Positions 38,745 through 51,199 are shown, numbered from the stretch's first letter. The stretch is DNA of 64,000 bases from Mactromeris polynyma (GCA_032209605.1 JASFXZ010000020.1:1309501-1373500); one strand, 5' to 3'. Notes: generated by a model from the letters alone, not told the origin. Program-made: numbers and translations.

Positions 38745-39075
38745 ACTAAATTGTTCCAGGGAACTTCATTTGCACACGACAATGCCTCTCCACTCATAAT
38801 CCAAGCAAACAACAGCCAAAACATTTGCAGGAGAAGGTACAAGTGTAAACATGTATGGGAACATGGGTGCAAGGGTAAACATGTATGGGAACATGTGTGC
38901 AAGGGTACACATGTATGGGAACATGGGTGCAAGGGTACACATGTATGGGAAAAGGGGTGAAAAGGATGGTCTGGTCGACCATAAAGAACAATTAAGGAAA
39001 TGTGAGGAAGTCAACAAGGGGTGGTATTTAGTGGAGGGAATAAATCATGTATATGGTGTTCCCTGTAACAACTTA
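38745..39075 (-). repeat. R1 element carrying a 30 bp expansion
   Basis: R1 sequence (ccagggaacttcatttgcac, gatggtctggtcgacc) interrupted by a short tandem array at 38847-38955. A plus-sense R1 right end (ggtgttccctgtaacaac) abuts at 39050. Confidence 0.75.
38847..38955. repeat. 30 bp minisatellite inside R1, 3.6 copies
   Basis: Unit AACATGTATGGGAACATGGG plus TGCAAGGGTA. In other R1 copies 'gtgcaagggtaaa..cgtatgggaacag' occurs once. Confidence 0.9.
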
Positions 39076-39119
39076 ATCGTAACTTTATGTTGATTACAAT
39101 TTTACAATATTCCTGAGTT

Positions 39120-39490
39120 CATTTCATGCGTCTTCGTGTGGTAAGCTAGCTGTTAAATCGATTTGAAACATGCAGTATTTTTACTGACAATTCCAAGGTG
39201 GTAATATGTTGCTATTATTTCCATCTATGTTTAAGATGTGTGTTAAGATCTCCTTGTGCAGTTCCTTGACTAAATATGATATTAGTGTTCCTCCCCCCCC
39301 CCCCCTCTCCACTCTTTCGGCCCGCGACTGCTGGCTTTCTATGCTTGTTTTCGATAGTCAAAAGCCGGACAATTCCTTGCTTCCCAATTCCTAGTATTGT
39401 TCTGTAGCCTGTTGTTTCCCTGTGGTCAGTGTGGGGAAGCCTTGTCTTGTGTATATAACGTTCCCTGTAACAACTTATATTCTATTTCCT
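39120..39490 (+). repeat. R1 element, near full length
   Basis: Left end TAAGCTAGCTGTTAAATCGA, poly-C at 39291, right end AACGTTCCCTGTAACAACTT. Confidence 0.8.
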
Positions 39491-39706
39491 AGACCACTTA
39501 AAACAAATCACCATGGACCTGTTTTTTCACTACTTGGATATTGGTCCTATAGATTCGCACTTTACATTATACGAAGTGTGTATGTATGCTGGTTTTGTAT
39601 TGTATGTAAAATGTATATTAAATGCCATGTTTTATGTACTATAAACATAGGTACAATTATCGTAGTTACATTTATTTAATTTTAATGATAAAAACAAGTG
39701 ATACTT

Positions 39707-39972
39707 ATCAAAGTTGTATCTGGCTCATCAGAACATAAAATGTTTGAATTGGCTCCAAACTTGTTAAATAGCCTATTTCTAAAAAAACTTGAAGGTTTTT
39801 TTAAATTTTATGATGTACTTACATCTATCTGCAACAAATACGGATCAATACATTATGAGTTCATTCTTTGTTAATGCATGTTTATTGATGTTTTAACTAT
39901 AGGAAACATATTTTTATGTTTTGTTTAGGTAAACAAATAAAGAAAAAATGGGCATAATATGAGCATAATATA
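39707..39972 (-). repeat. Dispersed repeat R4 in the 3' flank of gene 2
   Basis: Reverse of 11940-12330. The flanks of genes 1 and 3 read through at this point (attaaat..acgaaaaat), giving empty sites. Confidence 0.75.
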
Positions 39973-40404
39973 TCTTAATAAAACTACGAAAAATCGAAAG
40001 TCATTGTTAGTCGTTAGTTTACCATAAAAGAGAGTTAAAACGTGTTTGTCTGCTCATTTCTTGGTCTTTTGTACAAATACAAGTTTGGTAACTTTTATCT
40101 ATATTAAATGTTTTGATGATCTGCATGTTTAAAACTTATGACGCATTTACTAGAATGATAAACCAGTGATCCGATTTACGAGTCTGCAGTCTATGGGGAT
40201 CTAATGTCGAGATAAGATATAAATTAAAGTCCAACAGCAACGGATTATAGAGTAAACCAGTACCCTTCGTCGCGAAAAATAATTTCATAATAAATAAGGA
40301 ACACAAATAAAAAATAAACTAATTATAATTCGTCTGAAATGTCAATGTTACGTGAACTTTGAATAAATCCAACAATAATGAAATATACAACATAAATATT
40401 AAAC

Positions 40405-40974
40405 AGGGTTTTCCCTAGAGGTTTTCGTTGGGGTCCCATGACCCACATGGTTGGCATTTTGGAGCTCCCTGTACTTTGCAATGTACATTAATAATTCATT
40501 AATACACTCACATAATGCATTGCATTGACAAAAAAGGTTGTTCGTAAGTAATGATTTTGGACTTCCTATGAAAAATCCATCAATTAAGTACCACACCAGT
40601 CGTCAATAATTTTTATTTTCTTAACTTGACCGGATGACACTTTCAATTACACTGTTCGGTACTACTATTGGTACGGTTTTGGGACAATTTTGTCTGGTTT
40701 CGGAAGGTTTTGAGAGAGTGTGTAACCCGGTAAATCCGTCTAAGGTTTTCTGCAACTTACGATCAGCCATTTTGTAATCACAATAAACAGACGCTTGATA
40801 AACTCCTACCTGCGAAAGATCGATAAAAGAGTCATGGAACATGAACCCGGAAGTGGACTCGCTTGTTTTTGCTAGTTAAATCGTATTTTAGCGGCGCTCT
40901 AGTACAGCTTGTTTACGAAATTATCGAAATTTCGAAACAGTTGCGTTAGAGACGAAGGTTTTTACCTGTATTAA
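40405..40974 (-). mobile_element. hAT-like non-autonomous element, gene 2 flank only
   Basis: Starts CAGGGTTTTCCCTAGAGG and ends GGTTTTTACCTG, flanked by TATTAAA on both sides. Gene 3 has the uninterrupted site (atattaaagtaatgctg). It contains a short coding remnant at 40621-40770. Confidence 0.65.
40621..40770 (-). pseudogene. Possible hAT transposase N-terminal remnant (49 codons)
   Basis: ATG in good context (caaaATGGCTG). The protein starts MADRKLQKTLDGFTGLH and ends at TAA. A K-Q-K-T-L-(D/S)-x-F start is common in hAT-type transposases, so I infer an internally deleted hAT copy. Only this stretch remains, with no BED finger or DDE region. It could also be a chance frame or a captured host exon. 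Confidence 0.35.
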
Positions 40975-41777
40975 AGTAAGGCTGAAGAATTCAAATCATA
41001 CTATACGGCAGACCCATTATAAAAATGAATTTCAGCGATTAAACAGTTATACAAGCATAATAAAAGGTCAAATTTTCCAAAGTACAAATTACCCGGGATG
41101 AGAACGCTAATTTGTGGGTGACAACTTCCAACACCCAGAGTTTGGGCTTCGGGGGTTAACGATTTGTTCATTTTTTGTTTTGCTTATGTTTAGTAAACGA
41201 CAATGACTGTCTTTTCTTATTTTCATTATAAAATACAGTGGAACACGCTCATAACGTACTCGGTTATAACGAAAAATCTGTATAGTGCTATAATAAATCA
41301 GAATCGCTTTTTTGAAAATCTTATAATTAAAGATCTCAGATCTCGATTGATTTTCTGTATATATGGTCAGAAATAAATGCAAGGAAGGAAAAGTTTAGGG
41401 GGCGGCGATCCCCCCCCCCCCTGCATCAGCTACTGTTATGCCTGTAAAACATGACCAGCCAGAATATCGTTGAATGTACTGGTAGATGTAACATTGTGCA
41501 ATAAGGGAAATGCAAATACATTAATTAGTAAAGAAAAGTTGAAAAGTCATAGAAAGTACATAAATATAAAATGATTCAACAAGTAAAGAAAAGAAAGAAA
41601 AGAGTCCTCCTATGTAATCTTAACGAAATAATGGTGAAACGTAGGAATCTTCTTGTAACAACTTAAAAGTTCATAACACGCCTGAATATTATACCACAAT
41701 TCATGCATACTAAGTAGAGCCAATGTTTCCAATGTAAGTCCGCAATGTTCTCATACCGCCATTCTGTCATTCTGTCA

Positions 41778-44700
41778 TTATGTCCGTCTTTCAATAATGA
41801 CTTTGTAAGGTTTGCATTTAAGTTCAAAACCACTCCCAGTACCGGTTAGATCAGCACATTTTCCGGACAACATCTTCCATTTATATCGTTGCATTAGAGA
41901 CGCAAACAATAAATGCAGCTCAGGTTTGGCTACAAATTCTCCAAGACAAACTCTCTTTCCCGCAGAAAATGGGAGCCAATTTTTCGGTTTCGGTCCAAGC
42001 TTTCCATTTTCGTCCAAGTACCTCTCTGGAATGAACCTGTCGACATCTTCCCAAGCTTCAGGATCATGATGGAGGGCCCAATGGTTGATAGCCACGTTTG
42101 TTCCCTTTGGAATTTTGTGTCCGGCTAAAAAATAATTATAAATGCAGACTAAAACAAACAGGAACATACGACTGGCATTGATATATCGAATGACAAATAT
42201 CTACAACATGTCTATATCGATTATATATTTGAATTCCTTTGATAGAATCCTCCATAACTCCAATATTTTTTTAACATTAAGGTGTGTGTATGCCCTCTAT
42301 GATTAAATTTTCAACTCGGAATTTTTGCGATAACAAGAAACCATTTAAGTTATTAATCCACATTTTAACATCACTAATTATATTGTCCACATTTGGAATG
42401 CACTATCCACTAGAGTACTGTTCAACAAGCACCCGACTATTGAGTGACGTTACGCTATTTAGGCAGGTTTTACCCATTATTCAGTATTTTCCCACCAAAA
42501 CATCGATAATCATGTGTATTAGATATAGATTAATAGTAAAATGTGTTATATTGATATCGAATGTATCAATGACAGTCATACAGGAAACATATCCCTTTTT
42601 ACTTCGGACTCTGTCCATTCAATAGTCTGACTGTACTGATCTGAATTTGAAAACCAGGTGTGCCCATAGGCAATGCATGGCCACGCTATAGGATTTTATA
42701 TAAAAAAGGGCCAAAACTCCTCAAAACATTTGTGGATTGTAACTTGTAAATTAATCGTGATCTGTATTTTATTATCCTATGTATGTGTGCCCAATATGAA
42801 TTGAATCCATTAATTAAAGTTATTAATCTGAAGGCAATATTTCTCACGCACAATCGGAACGACCGACGGCTAAGCAGGGTAAACACTTTATTCTTCAAAT
42901 GCAAGGAAAATATTTTTTTCAATTGTAGTAATTGTTTAATTAAGCATATATTTATCAAAAGTTTTCTGTCCAAAATAAAGCTAGCTGTAGTTCGTCTACA
43001 TTTAATGAACAATATGCAACATGGAAAGAGATTTACTTAATTTCAATAAGTGACTTTGATCAGAGGTTCAGTAAAATAAAATTTATCTAACAAAATCTAT
43101 TCACATTGTATTAAAACCTAAAATTGTACTCCAATCTTTAAGATGAATGAACCATTTATTTTCATAATGAAAGGAAGATTAAGTTGGTACGAGGAACCCG
43201 GAAATCACAAGACAAAATTAACAAAAAACAACAACAAAGAAAGACAAGTAAGTTATTAAGTAACATCATAGCATCGAAGCTTAATTATGAATTCAAAATG
43301 AATCTCAAGTCCAATTCCTAGGAAAACTCAGTATCCCGGTAGCGTCATTGATTGATATTTCATGTTCCTCAAAACATGACTTTATTTCAGTACCAGAGTG
43401 ATCTTCGTAGGTGTTTACATAGTGAAATGTTTGATTTTACCAACACTTCTTTTATATTTAAAATATGGCACTTACCAACTTCTGTATCACAAGATGTCAT
43501 GTGCATGACTCCAAGTGGGGCCACGGAAGCCAGACGCATACTTTCATGTAGCACAGCTTCTGTGTAACCCAAATCAGGTCGATCAGCGACACTCGGCAAT
43601 CTGTCTTTCCCTGAAATATGTTTCAATTTGCTAGCTGTTATATCCATTTAAAGCCCCTCGCAAGTATTTTACTTGCAGTTCCAAGTATGTAAATCACTGT
43701 ATTGTTATTATTTCTATTTGTGTTTAAGATATATGTTACATTTCCCTTCCCCTGTGCAATTCTTTTATTTGATATAGTGTTCATGTTATTTTTTCCCACT
43801 TTCGGCCTATTGTTGCCAGTTGTCTTGAATTGTCCTGTAATGTATTTTATTCACTAAATCCCCGCATATTTGCCCTCTTTAATTATCCTTAGTTATCCCT
43901 TATAGTCGGCCAGGTCATTCCTTGCACCCCTGTTCCCTTGTGTATTTACCCTTGCGCCTCCTCAAATGCATTTTGTTTATGGACTGTTGTTTTTCCCGAA
44001 GGTCTGTTTTGATTTGCATTGTACTATGTATTTGGCGTGTCCTGTAGCAACTTGTTCTCTCTCTTTTTCAATATCAAAACACGAATAAATACACACACCG
44101 AAGGGACAAAAAAACAAGCCATGGAAATTCAACGATCCATACCAAAGACAATATCCAACACATGACTTTGTAACGAAATAGTACAACTTTGTCACTAAGC
44201 AAATATGAAAGTTAAACAAAAGCCCTCATCTGTCAATAAATGTACTTGGTTTTAAAATAGTTTAACACCTACCTGACGTATTATATAATGATCCCACATA
44301 AAAACTAATATTCAAAATAAGACGACCAGATAAGATCTCTAAAGATCAAGTCACAGAAAAGAGAAAACATTTACTTACCAACGACTCTGTCAATTTCTTC
44401 CTGTACCTTTTCCTGTATATCAGGAAATGCAATCATGTGGATTATCGCCCAATACAGGGTGTACCTGGAGGTGTCTATTCCAGCTGAAACAACAATAACA
44501 GGAGTAAAACACGTAAAGAATAGCAGGAATAAGATCTGTAAAACGTAAAGGAAATCATAGTGTCTGGCCAATGATTGTACAGATTGAAAGCAGTACAGAT
44601 GTGTGTAATGAAGACTGACATACATCTCATCACTTAACAACAATTTTAAATCCAACTACTTTTCCATTGTAACGGTTGTGTATTTTCGTTCCCCCTTGTA

Positions 44701-47700
44701 CTTTTTGGGGGCTGACAGTTCACTTAGTCTGCAGTCAATACTTTACAAGACAGGTTTTCATTGGCTACTTAAGCAAAAATTATTATGAAATCAATCATAA
44801 TTTGCTATATAAAAAGTATATGAAAAACGTAACGGTAGAGCGTACCAAAGAATATATCAGATAAAGTCTGTATCAGATGATCTTCAGTGAGAGAGTCCAC
44901 TATGTCTTGTCCTTCTTCTTCAGTTGCTTCAAGTCGAGCAAGAATCAGGTTATCACAGAAGTGACGTATATTATCTGCAATGTAAGCATACCTTCCAAGT
45001 GTAAGTAACAGATTGAGTGTAAAAGATAGATTAAGAATTTACAATGAACGTTACATACATAAGACAAAGCCACCCCACACAGACCCCTTGGAAAATGACA
45101 GCCTAGAAAACATTAGTGACTGAGGAGGTGCAAGGGTAAACACGTATGGGAATAGTAGTGCAAGGAATGGCCTGGTCGCCCAAAGGGAACTACTACGGCG
45201 AATTAAGGGGGACAACAACGGTGGAAAAGGGATAAACAAGTTGGAATACATCACAGGAAAACGCCAGTAACACAGGGCCGAACAAGTCGAGAAAAGTACA
45301 TTAATATTCAAGCTAAGGAACTGCACATCGATAAAGGAGAACTTATCATAAATGTGCATCTTAAGAGAGAAAAAGTTGCTACAGGGAATGCCACATACAT
45401 GAAACAATGCTTCTACACAGACCCCCGGGAAAATAACAGTACATAAAACACCAGGCATATTAAGAGGCGCAAGGGTAAATACTTAAGGGAACATGTGCGC
45501 AAGGAATGGCCTGGTCGACCATAAGGGCTAACTTAGGAGAATTGAAGAGGACAAACTGGGGGAATTTATTGGATGGAATATATTCCAGGACAAGTCAAGA
45601 CAGCTAGATGGAAATAATAACCACACAGCTATTTACAGATTTGGAACTGTAAAAACACTGTGAAGCAAACAACGACCTTTTAACTGACCTACGATAATTA
45701 TCAATATCCATTATTCTTTTAAAATATTCTCACTTATCATACCTCTGTCAAAAGAGCTTTCAGCCTCCTTATATTTCCTCCTCATAAATTTTTCATTTAG
45801 TTCATCTGCTAAATGTTCCATCTGTTTAAAACGGTCTGTCTTATACACATGTCTCAACGCAGGAATGAAGTCCTCAAGTGTACCAGCACCGAACGCCTCT
45901 GTCACTTGATCCTCTATCTTCAATATGTTTGCCACCTCTTTGTCATCAAAAGTATACCTGAAAGGAATTTTTTTAAGTGAAATTCAAGTATCTTATAATA
46001 ATAGTATGAACCCTTTCATGACAAAATATGTTTTAATTGTTGGTAATGACGTCGAGTACTCCCTAATTAAATAAGCGCTTTCTTAGAAGTGTGTTTGGTT
46101 GCTTATTTCTGATTAATAGAATTAAATGAACATGTAAATGTTGAAACGTGGTTTGAAATGTTTATGTTTCCTTTTCAAAAACAGAAGTTTTTAAGAATTA
46201 ACGTACATTTGAGTAAACCGTTTTTGACGCGATGACATTGTGTAGTTTACTTGTGCATTTTGATCTTAATATTTGAATTGCTATAAAATCAATAGTAGTG
46301 ACCGACTTTAGATGAAACAGAAAAACATACCTGTTACAAAATTTGAAAACCTGAAAACGGAACTTTTTGGTGTCTTATACAGGTTTAATGTGGAACAGCT
46401 CATATATTTCATTACACTTTAATTAATTACCAACATGTATAACACTACATTTTTCATATACACCGGCAAACAGTGTTATCATCAAAATCTACTTACTTTC
46501 CACCAAAACATAGTCCGGTCAATATGTTCATTACAATAAAATTCACGTAGTCTGATGGATCGAATTCTCCAGTCTGCTTATCGATCTCTTCAAAGGCAGC
46601 TTCAACAGCATCGTTGATTCGTTTTTCCAAAGCATCACCGTGCATGTAGTGCCTACAAAAAATTGAAAAATCTTCCATTTCAATCCTTGTTTATGGTTAT
46701 GCTTACATTATACAGCTTATAAACAAATGTGCAGACTATGTTTATATCAACGATCGAACTGTGCAAGATCGGTGTATATATATCATCTGACCATAGCATT
46801 TTTGTTTCTATCCATAGAAGTTTAATTATGAACTGCAAAAAATATGTTGATACAGGGAAGGCCACATTTACACAAGAAAGTCTCCAAACAGAGATCCCAG
46901 GGAAACAGCAGCACAAAAAAAAGTTGGAGTTGAGAAGGTGTACGGGCAAACATCAACGGGGACGGGACGAAAGAAATTGAGTGCTATGAGTTTATAACAG
47001 GGTAATCTAAGAAAACACATTGGCAATGGATAGACCAGGGGGAAATGACCATGAATATTATATCAGGGCAATAAATCCTATATCAGGAAAGGGGAAACTT
47101 GTAATTCAAATTGTATTTCTCTCAAATCGTAAAGGGAAATACTAACCACATAGTGATTTACAGCCTTGGAGCAGTCAGAAAATACTTGGGATTTAAAACT
47201 AACCTTAACGCCTTAGATGCGATTCGTCTATGCAACTTCCAAGTTGGTCCATAACTGCTGAAGGCAATATCTTTCCCACCGAGCGTTAACACATCAACTA
47301 AGGGACACATGATAAGTTATGTAATCACAGAAAATAATAACCTTCACATAAAACTAGGGGAAATTGCAGTACAAGCGAAAGGGAAACTCTTAAATCAGAC
47401 AGATCAACAAACAGGCATCCTGTTTTTCTAGTTTGATAAGTTAGACACCATTGTATAATATAGATGATTTAGGTAAGCCATTCATCACTGGTTAATGTAT
47501 TCCATACCCAACTTCGGGTAATTTCCCTTCATATATATGGTAACTAAACAGAATAAAAATCTAAATCTACTATATATCATTTGCAATAAATATATCATAC
47601 TTTTGAAAGAAATTACCAAATATGCTAATTCCAGTTACATCATGCGTTGGTAAAATATAGGCAGAATTCTGATCAAAATGAAACTCTGCAAAAACTAGAC

Positions 47701-49523
47701 CGCAAATTTCTCTGAAATTAGGATGTAGTTCATGTTATATGCTACTAATAATTTTCATTGAAAAAAAATTGATGTCAAACTGATATTTGTTTTTGTAACA
47801 AATTCAATATTTATGTTTAAAGAAATATTCCGATTTTTCAATATTTTGAAGACATTATGCCACCTTAAGTTAGTTGTGAGATGCAAATATTGGCTAAAGC
47901 TGAGAGATTAGTTTTCAGAGCTTAATTGATATTTAATCCTACTGTTGGAAATAATGATACATTTGACGGGGCCACTCTAGAGAGATTGTGCTGTACAGTT
48001 GTTGAATGAAGATTGTTCAGACTTACGTGATGGTAATAACATTCTTGCAGCGAAGTCAGTGGACTTCTTCACCAAAACTTCTAAAGCAGCATCAATATGA
48101 TTGATAAATACTATCGTCATAGTACCTGCAAAAGAAATAGTAATTTTCAGCATCTATGAGATATTTTCCTCAATCCATTTTCGCAACCAATACGATATCC
48201 GGAATTAGCTAAAACTGGGGTTTAACAGGGAAACAAACACATTTAAATTTAGATCCCCTTATATTCAGTCAGACTTCCATCCTGTCTACGTTTTCATTGC
48301 GATTTTAACACACCGTTAAACGTATATTGTTGTTTGTACCGCTGGAGAGAGGAAAGCTCTTATTGTATACCAATCCGGAGTATAACTATAGTATAAAGAT
48401 ATTTGTTTTGTTCAACTTTTGTAGGGGAGATAACAAGTATGGTCATAATGGTCATAGACAAAATATTTAACCTGAGTTACTTATCGTTATTCATGTGCAG
48501 GTTAGCAGCTGTTCACTGAGGAAGTTACTGAGCTATATATTATATACAACTCGTAATATGAAATCGGTTTGTGGCAGACATAAGGTTTCTGTTCGCTATA
48601 TATAGAATTCCTGATAAAGCGAACATATCTTATAATGCCCAGAGTATTTCGCTTTAAGCATCTTTTATTGTAAATTAAACATTATGCAGTACAAGCAGAT
48701 AACAAACAGACAACAATTTTGAAAATCAATCATCAAAGCCTTTGTTGACCAAAGGAGATGAAGTTTGAAGAAAATTTCAATTCGGTTTACCCGTATACAA
48801 GACCTATGTATCTTTGTTAAATGTTTTATTAAAAAACTTTATACGTGGTTAATTATGTATCTTACCTAATTTCAGCGTAACAACGGGACCATACTTTTTA
48901 GACATTTTGAAAACATCCTCGTACAATCTATTCTGATCTGCTTCTACAAGAGACATTATTGTCAAGGTCAATTATGTTTCGGACAATTGTTTAAAATTAT
49001 TTATTTGATATTGGTTGTTGAACAATGCGTAGTAATCACTCTCTCATAAATATTGATCAACATGAATTTTAATCAAAGTGTCATGAGTATTTATCACACT
49101 TCTTCTCCTTAGTATTTTTCATATACAATTAAAAATAAGGATGTTACTTCTGAGGTGTCTATCTTCAAATCACTTGCCCCACACCTGAAAGTTAGCTTAT
49201 TAACATGCTGAAGCTGTCCTGTTGGGTGACACAATGTCAATAGTTTGATCAAGTTCTCGCTTATGTCCAAACTATGCATCAAGGGGCACCAAGGGTCTTC
49301 CACTAACCTAATAAATTGTAAACAATGGCTGTTTATGTGACTTAATGAGCCCCATTACAAAAAAACTACACTTACGTAACAGGTTCCCTATCAAAGGTAG
49401 CCCCATGGGTCCTGGTGGGTAAGTGTACTTCCATTTCTGTAACAACCAATAAACAAGCAGTCCAACTACTATGGCAACAAGACATGTCGCCGTGATCGAA
49501 CCCGAAAGTAGGACCTCTAACAT
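41778..49523 (-). CDS. Cytochrome P450 gene 2 (clan 2, CYP1/CYP17-like), complete, 10 exons
   Basis: Exons: 49523-49376, 48943-48866, 48125-48027, 47297-47204, 46652-46497, 45957-45743, 44974-44846, 44483-44379, 43610-43476, 42124-41778. They total 1506 nt, 501 aa. Sizes and phases match gene 1 except exon 6, which has one extra codon (EAFGAGTLEDF against NFGSTLEDF in gene 1). Motifs: N-terminal anchor and PPGPMGLPLIGN, WKLHR at 128, AGIDTS at 307-312, ESMR at 364-367, PERYL, and haem loop FSAGKRVCLGE with Cys446. The start is unambiguous because TAA lies in frame just upstream of ATG at 49523. It lies about 6 kb upstream of gene 1 in the same orientation and is the sister of gene 3, sharing an intron 8 insertion. 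The intron 7 donor is GTACGC instead of the GTAAGA of gene 1. No disabling change seen. Confidence 0.93.
42650..42900. repeat. Dispersed repeat R3 in intron 9 of gene 2
   Basis: ccaggtgtgcccataggcaa and gtgtgcccaatatgaattga; orthologous to 57110-57300 in gene 3. Confidence 0.65.
43627..44065 (+). mobile_element. R1 element with target duplication, intron 8 of gene 2
   Basis: 439 bp between two copies of TTTCAA (43621-43626 and 44066-44071). Gene 1 has the empty site (atgtttcaatatcaaagc). Ends are TTTGCTAGCTGTTATATC and GCAACTTGTTCTCTCTCTT; no clear inverted repeats and no poly-A. This copy defines the element boundaries. Antisense to the gene. Confidence 0.85.
45010..45690 (-). repeat. Two R1 elements in tandem, intron 6 of gene 2
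   Basis: Copies at 45010-45340 and 45360-45690, both in gene sense. The intron has only about 50 bp of non-R1 sequence at the donor side and 35 bp at the acceptor side. Confidence 0.75.
46825..47203 (-). repeat. R1 element starting at the intron 4 donor of gene 2
   Basis: GTTAGTTTTAAATCCCAAGT continues into ctccaaggctgtaaatcact; orthologous to the copy in gene 1. Confidence 0.7.
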
Positions 49524-50153
49524 ACTGCTTTAATTCGTAGAATCCAAAACAAACAACAATCTTGTTTAGCTATCTGTGATAAAAACAAAAAACATCGGAA
49601 TAAAGCATGAATTGATATTTTCTGTTAATTTTCAAATCAAATATAAATTTGAATAAAGCATTTTATTGAGAAAACATGAACACATTACCGAATATTTTTA
49701 AATCAAAAGTATCATTAAAGAAATATCTATAGACAAGAAATGTGTTGCAATTTATTGGTTAATATTTGTTGTACAACATAAAAATTGCCTTATTGTTACT
49801 ACTGCCGGTCATTTAATTACGCTACACTACATAAACTCCAATACATGTAAGGGGAGATCACTGCGTAGATATATAGATTTATTTCGGCACAATAACGCTT
49901 ACAATAGTCTACTCAGTACATACAATGCAATTTAGAACACAATAATTATTATTTAAATATTACAAAGCTTAGGTAGAAATAAAAATAAATACTACTAACT
50001 AATGACAATAGTTCAAGCTAAACAAGTTTAAGAAAAATAATAAAAGAATGTTTGCAATTTACAATTTAGGCTATACATGTTTATTGTTGGAAAATATATC
50101 TTTTTAAAATCAACACACGGAATTAGCATTAAAATAGAGAGTGAATTTCTTAC

Positions 50154-50185
50154 CTCGTGAATCGTAGAGTTGATCACTGTCCACT
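50154..50185 (-). other. Non-coding leader exon of P450 gene 2
   Basis: Read on the minus strand, the sequence GATCAACTCTACGATTCACG leads into a donor G|GTAAGA at 50154/50153. The same stretch precedes a donor upstream of gene 1 (38456). An acceptor (ATCACAG, exon side 49573) lies 50 nt before the ATG, so a 580 bp leader intron is predicted. The upper limit of the exon is set only by the TATA box and is approximate. Confidence 0.6.
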
Positions 50186-50212
50186 GTATGAATACGTACG
50201 AGACATCGATCG

Positions 50213-50220
50213 TTTATATA
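50213..50220 (-). promoter_or_regulatory. TATA box of P450 gene 2
   Basis: TATATAAA on the minus strand (in GTATATAAACG), roughly 30 nt upstream of the predicted leader exon. The homologous promoter of gene 1 aligns on both sides but lacks this segment. Confidence 0.6.
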
Positions 50221-50289
50221 CACGTACTAACAACGGTGACCTAGTGTTATTTATAACAAAGTAAACATAAAGTTTCAGTACACGGTGTT

Positions 50290-51100
50290 CTCATATGTTA
50301 TGCCCTAGATAAATGATCTTATCACGAATGGAAAGCGGGGTTGTTTAACAAATGTTTTCGTGATAATCGACTAGGACTCAATGATAACACTTTAAAATGT
50401 TTAAAGAATTCATTTTATCACCATAGACGGATAAATTAAGGGAAACGTTAACATGAATAATTAATCCGAGGAGTTTCTACACTGTTACACCGGTTCATGT
50501 TGTAGCTCGGTGAGGTGAACATTTATGACAACAATGACGTAGGGGTGAATAATTATATCGCGACATTTGCATATTGCAACAGCAATGACTGATTTTATCC
50601 AAATAAATGACGGTGGTAAGTGGATTTCAATGTATTGTGAAATGCACATGCATATTTGAAAAAGATTATAATTGTATATAGCTATTGACCCATGTAGGTT
50701 ACTTCAAACTGTATCACACAATCAATTCATGAAAAATGATATAAAATACTCTATATTCTATAACTAATCCACGTATGTGTATTGAATCTGTTCATTTGTT
50801 ACGATATATTAAAAGCGGCATGCCTTTTTTTCTTTCTCAGATTGCTTTAAGTCAGCATATAGTAAAACAATTTTACAAAGGAATCTCTATTAGTTTGATT
50901 ATATCTAACGTGTTTCTAATCCTACAGTAGCTTATTAAGATATCAAAACGAAAGTATGGATTTATGTGACTTAGATTAGAAATTCAGACAAATAAGTGAT
51001 CGGATCGTGTAATTAATTACATGTTCCTTCATATTTTCATGTCATTAACTTCTCCGCATGAATCAAGGATGGAGAACAAACGATCGTGACCAAATGTTAC
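50290..51100. other. No gene seen upstream of P450 gene 2
   Basis: 50290-50460 aligns with the sequence beyond the gene 1 leader (atcttatcacgaatgga), so promoter-side homology extends here. The rest looks unique. Confidence 0.5.
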
Positions 51101-51190
51101 AGAAGGACATGACGTGCCCCGCCCGAGAATCGAACCCAAGCTTCCCGGGTGACAACCAAACACTCTACAAAACTAAGCTACTCGGATGGA
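51085..51190 (-). repeat. tRNA-derived SINE
   Basis: Minus strand has an A-box-like TAGCTTAGTTTTG and a B box GGTTCGATTCT followed by CGGGCGGGGCA; the same CGGGCGGGG follows the B box at 12674. The anticodon arm is not tRNA-like. Confidence 0.6.
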
Positions 51191-51199
51191 GTGTGTATT

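Noticed and set aside
38457..38960. 167-codon frame next to the gene 1 leader
   Set aside because: Its second half is the 30 bp minisatellite (HVWEHGCKG repeats), and its first half overlaps the promoter region conserved with gene 2 at the DNA level only.
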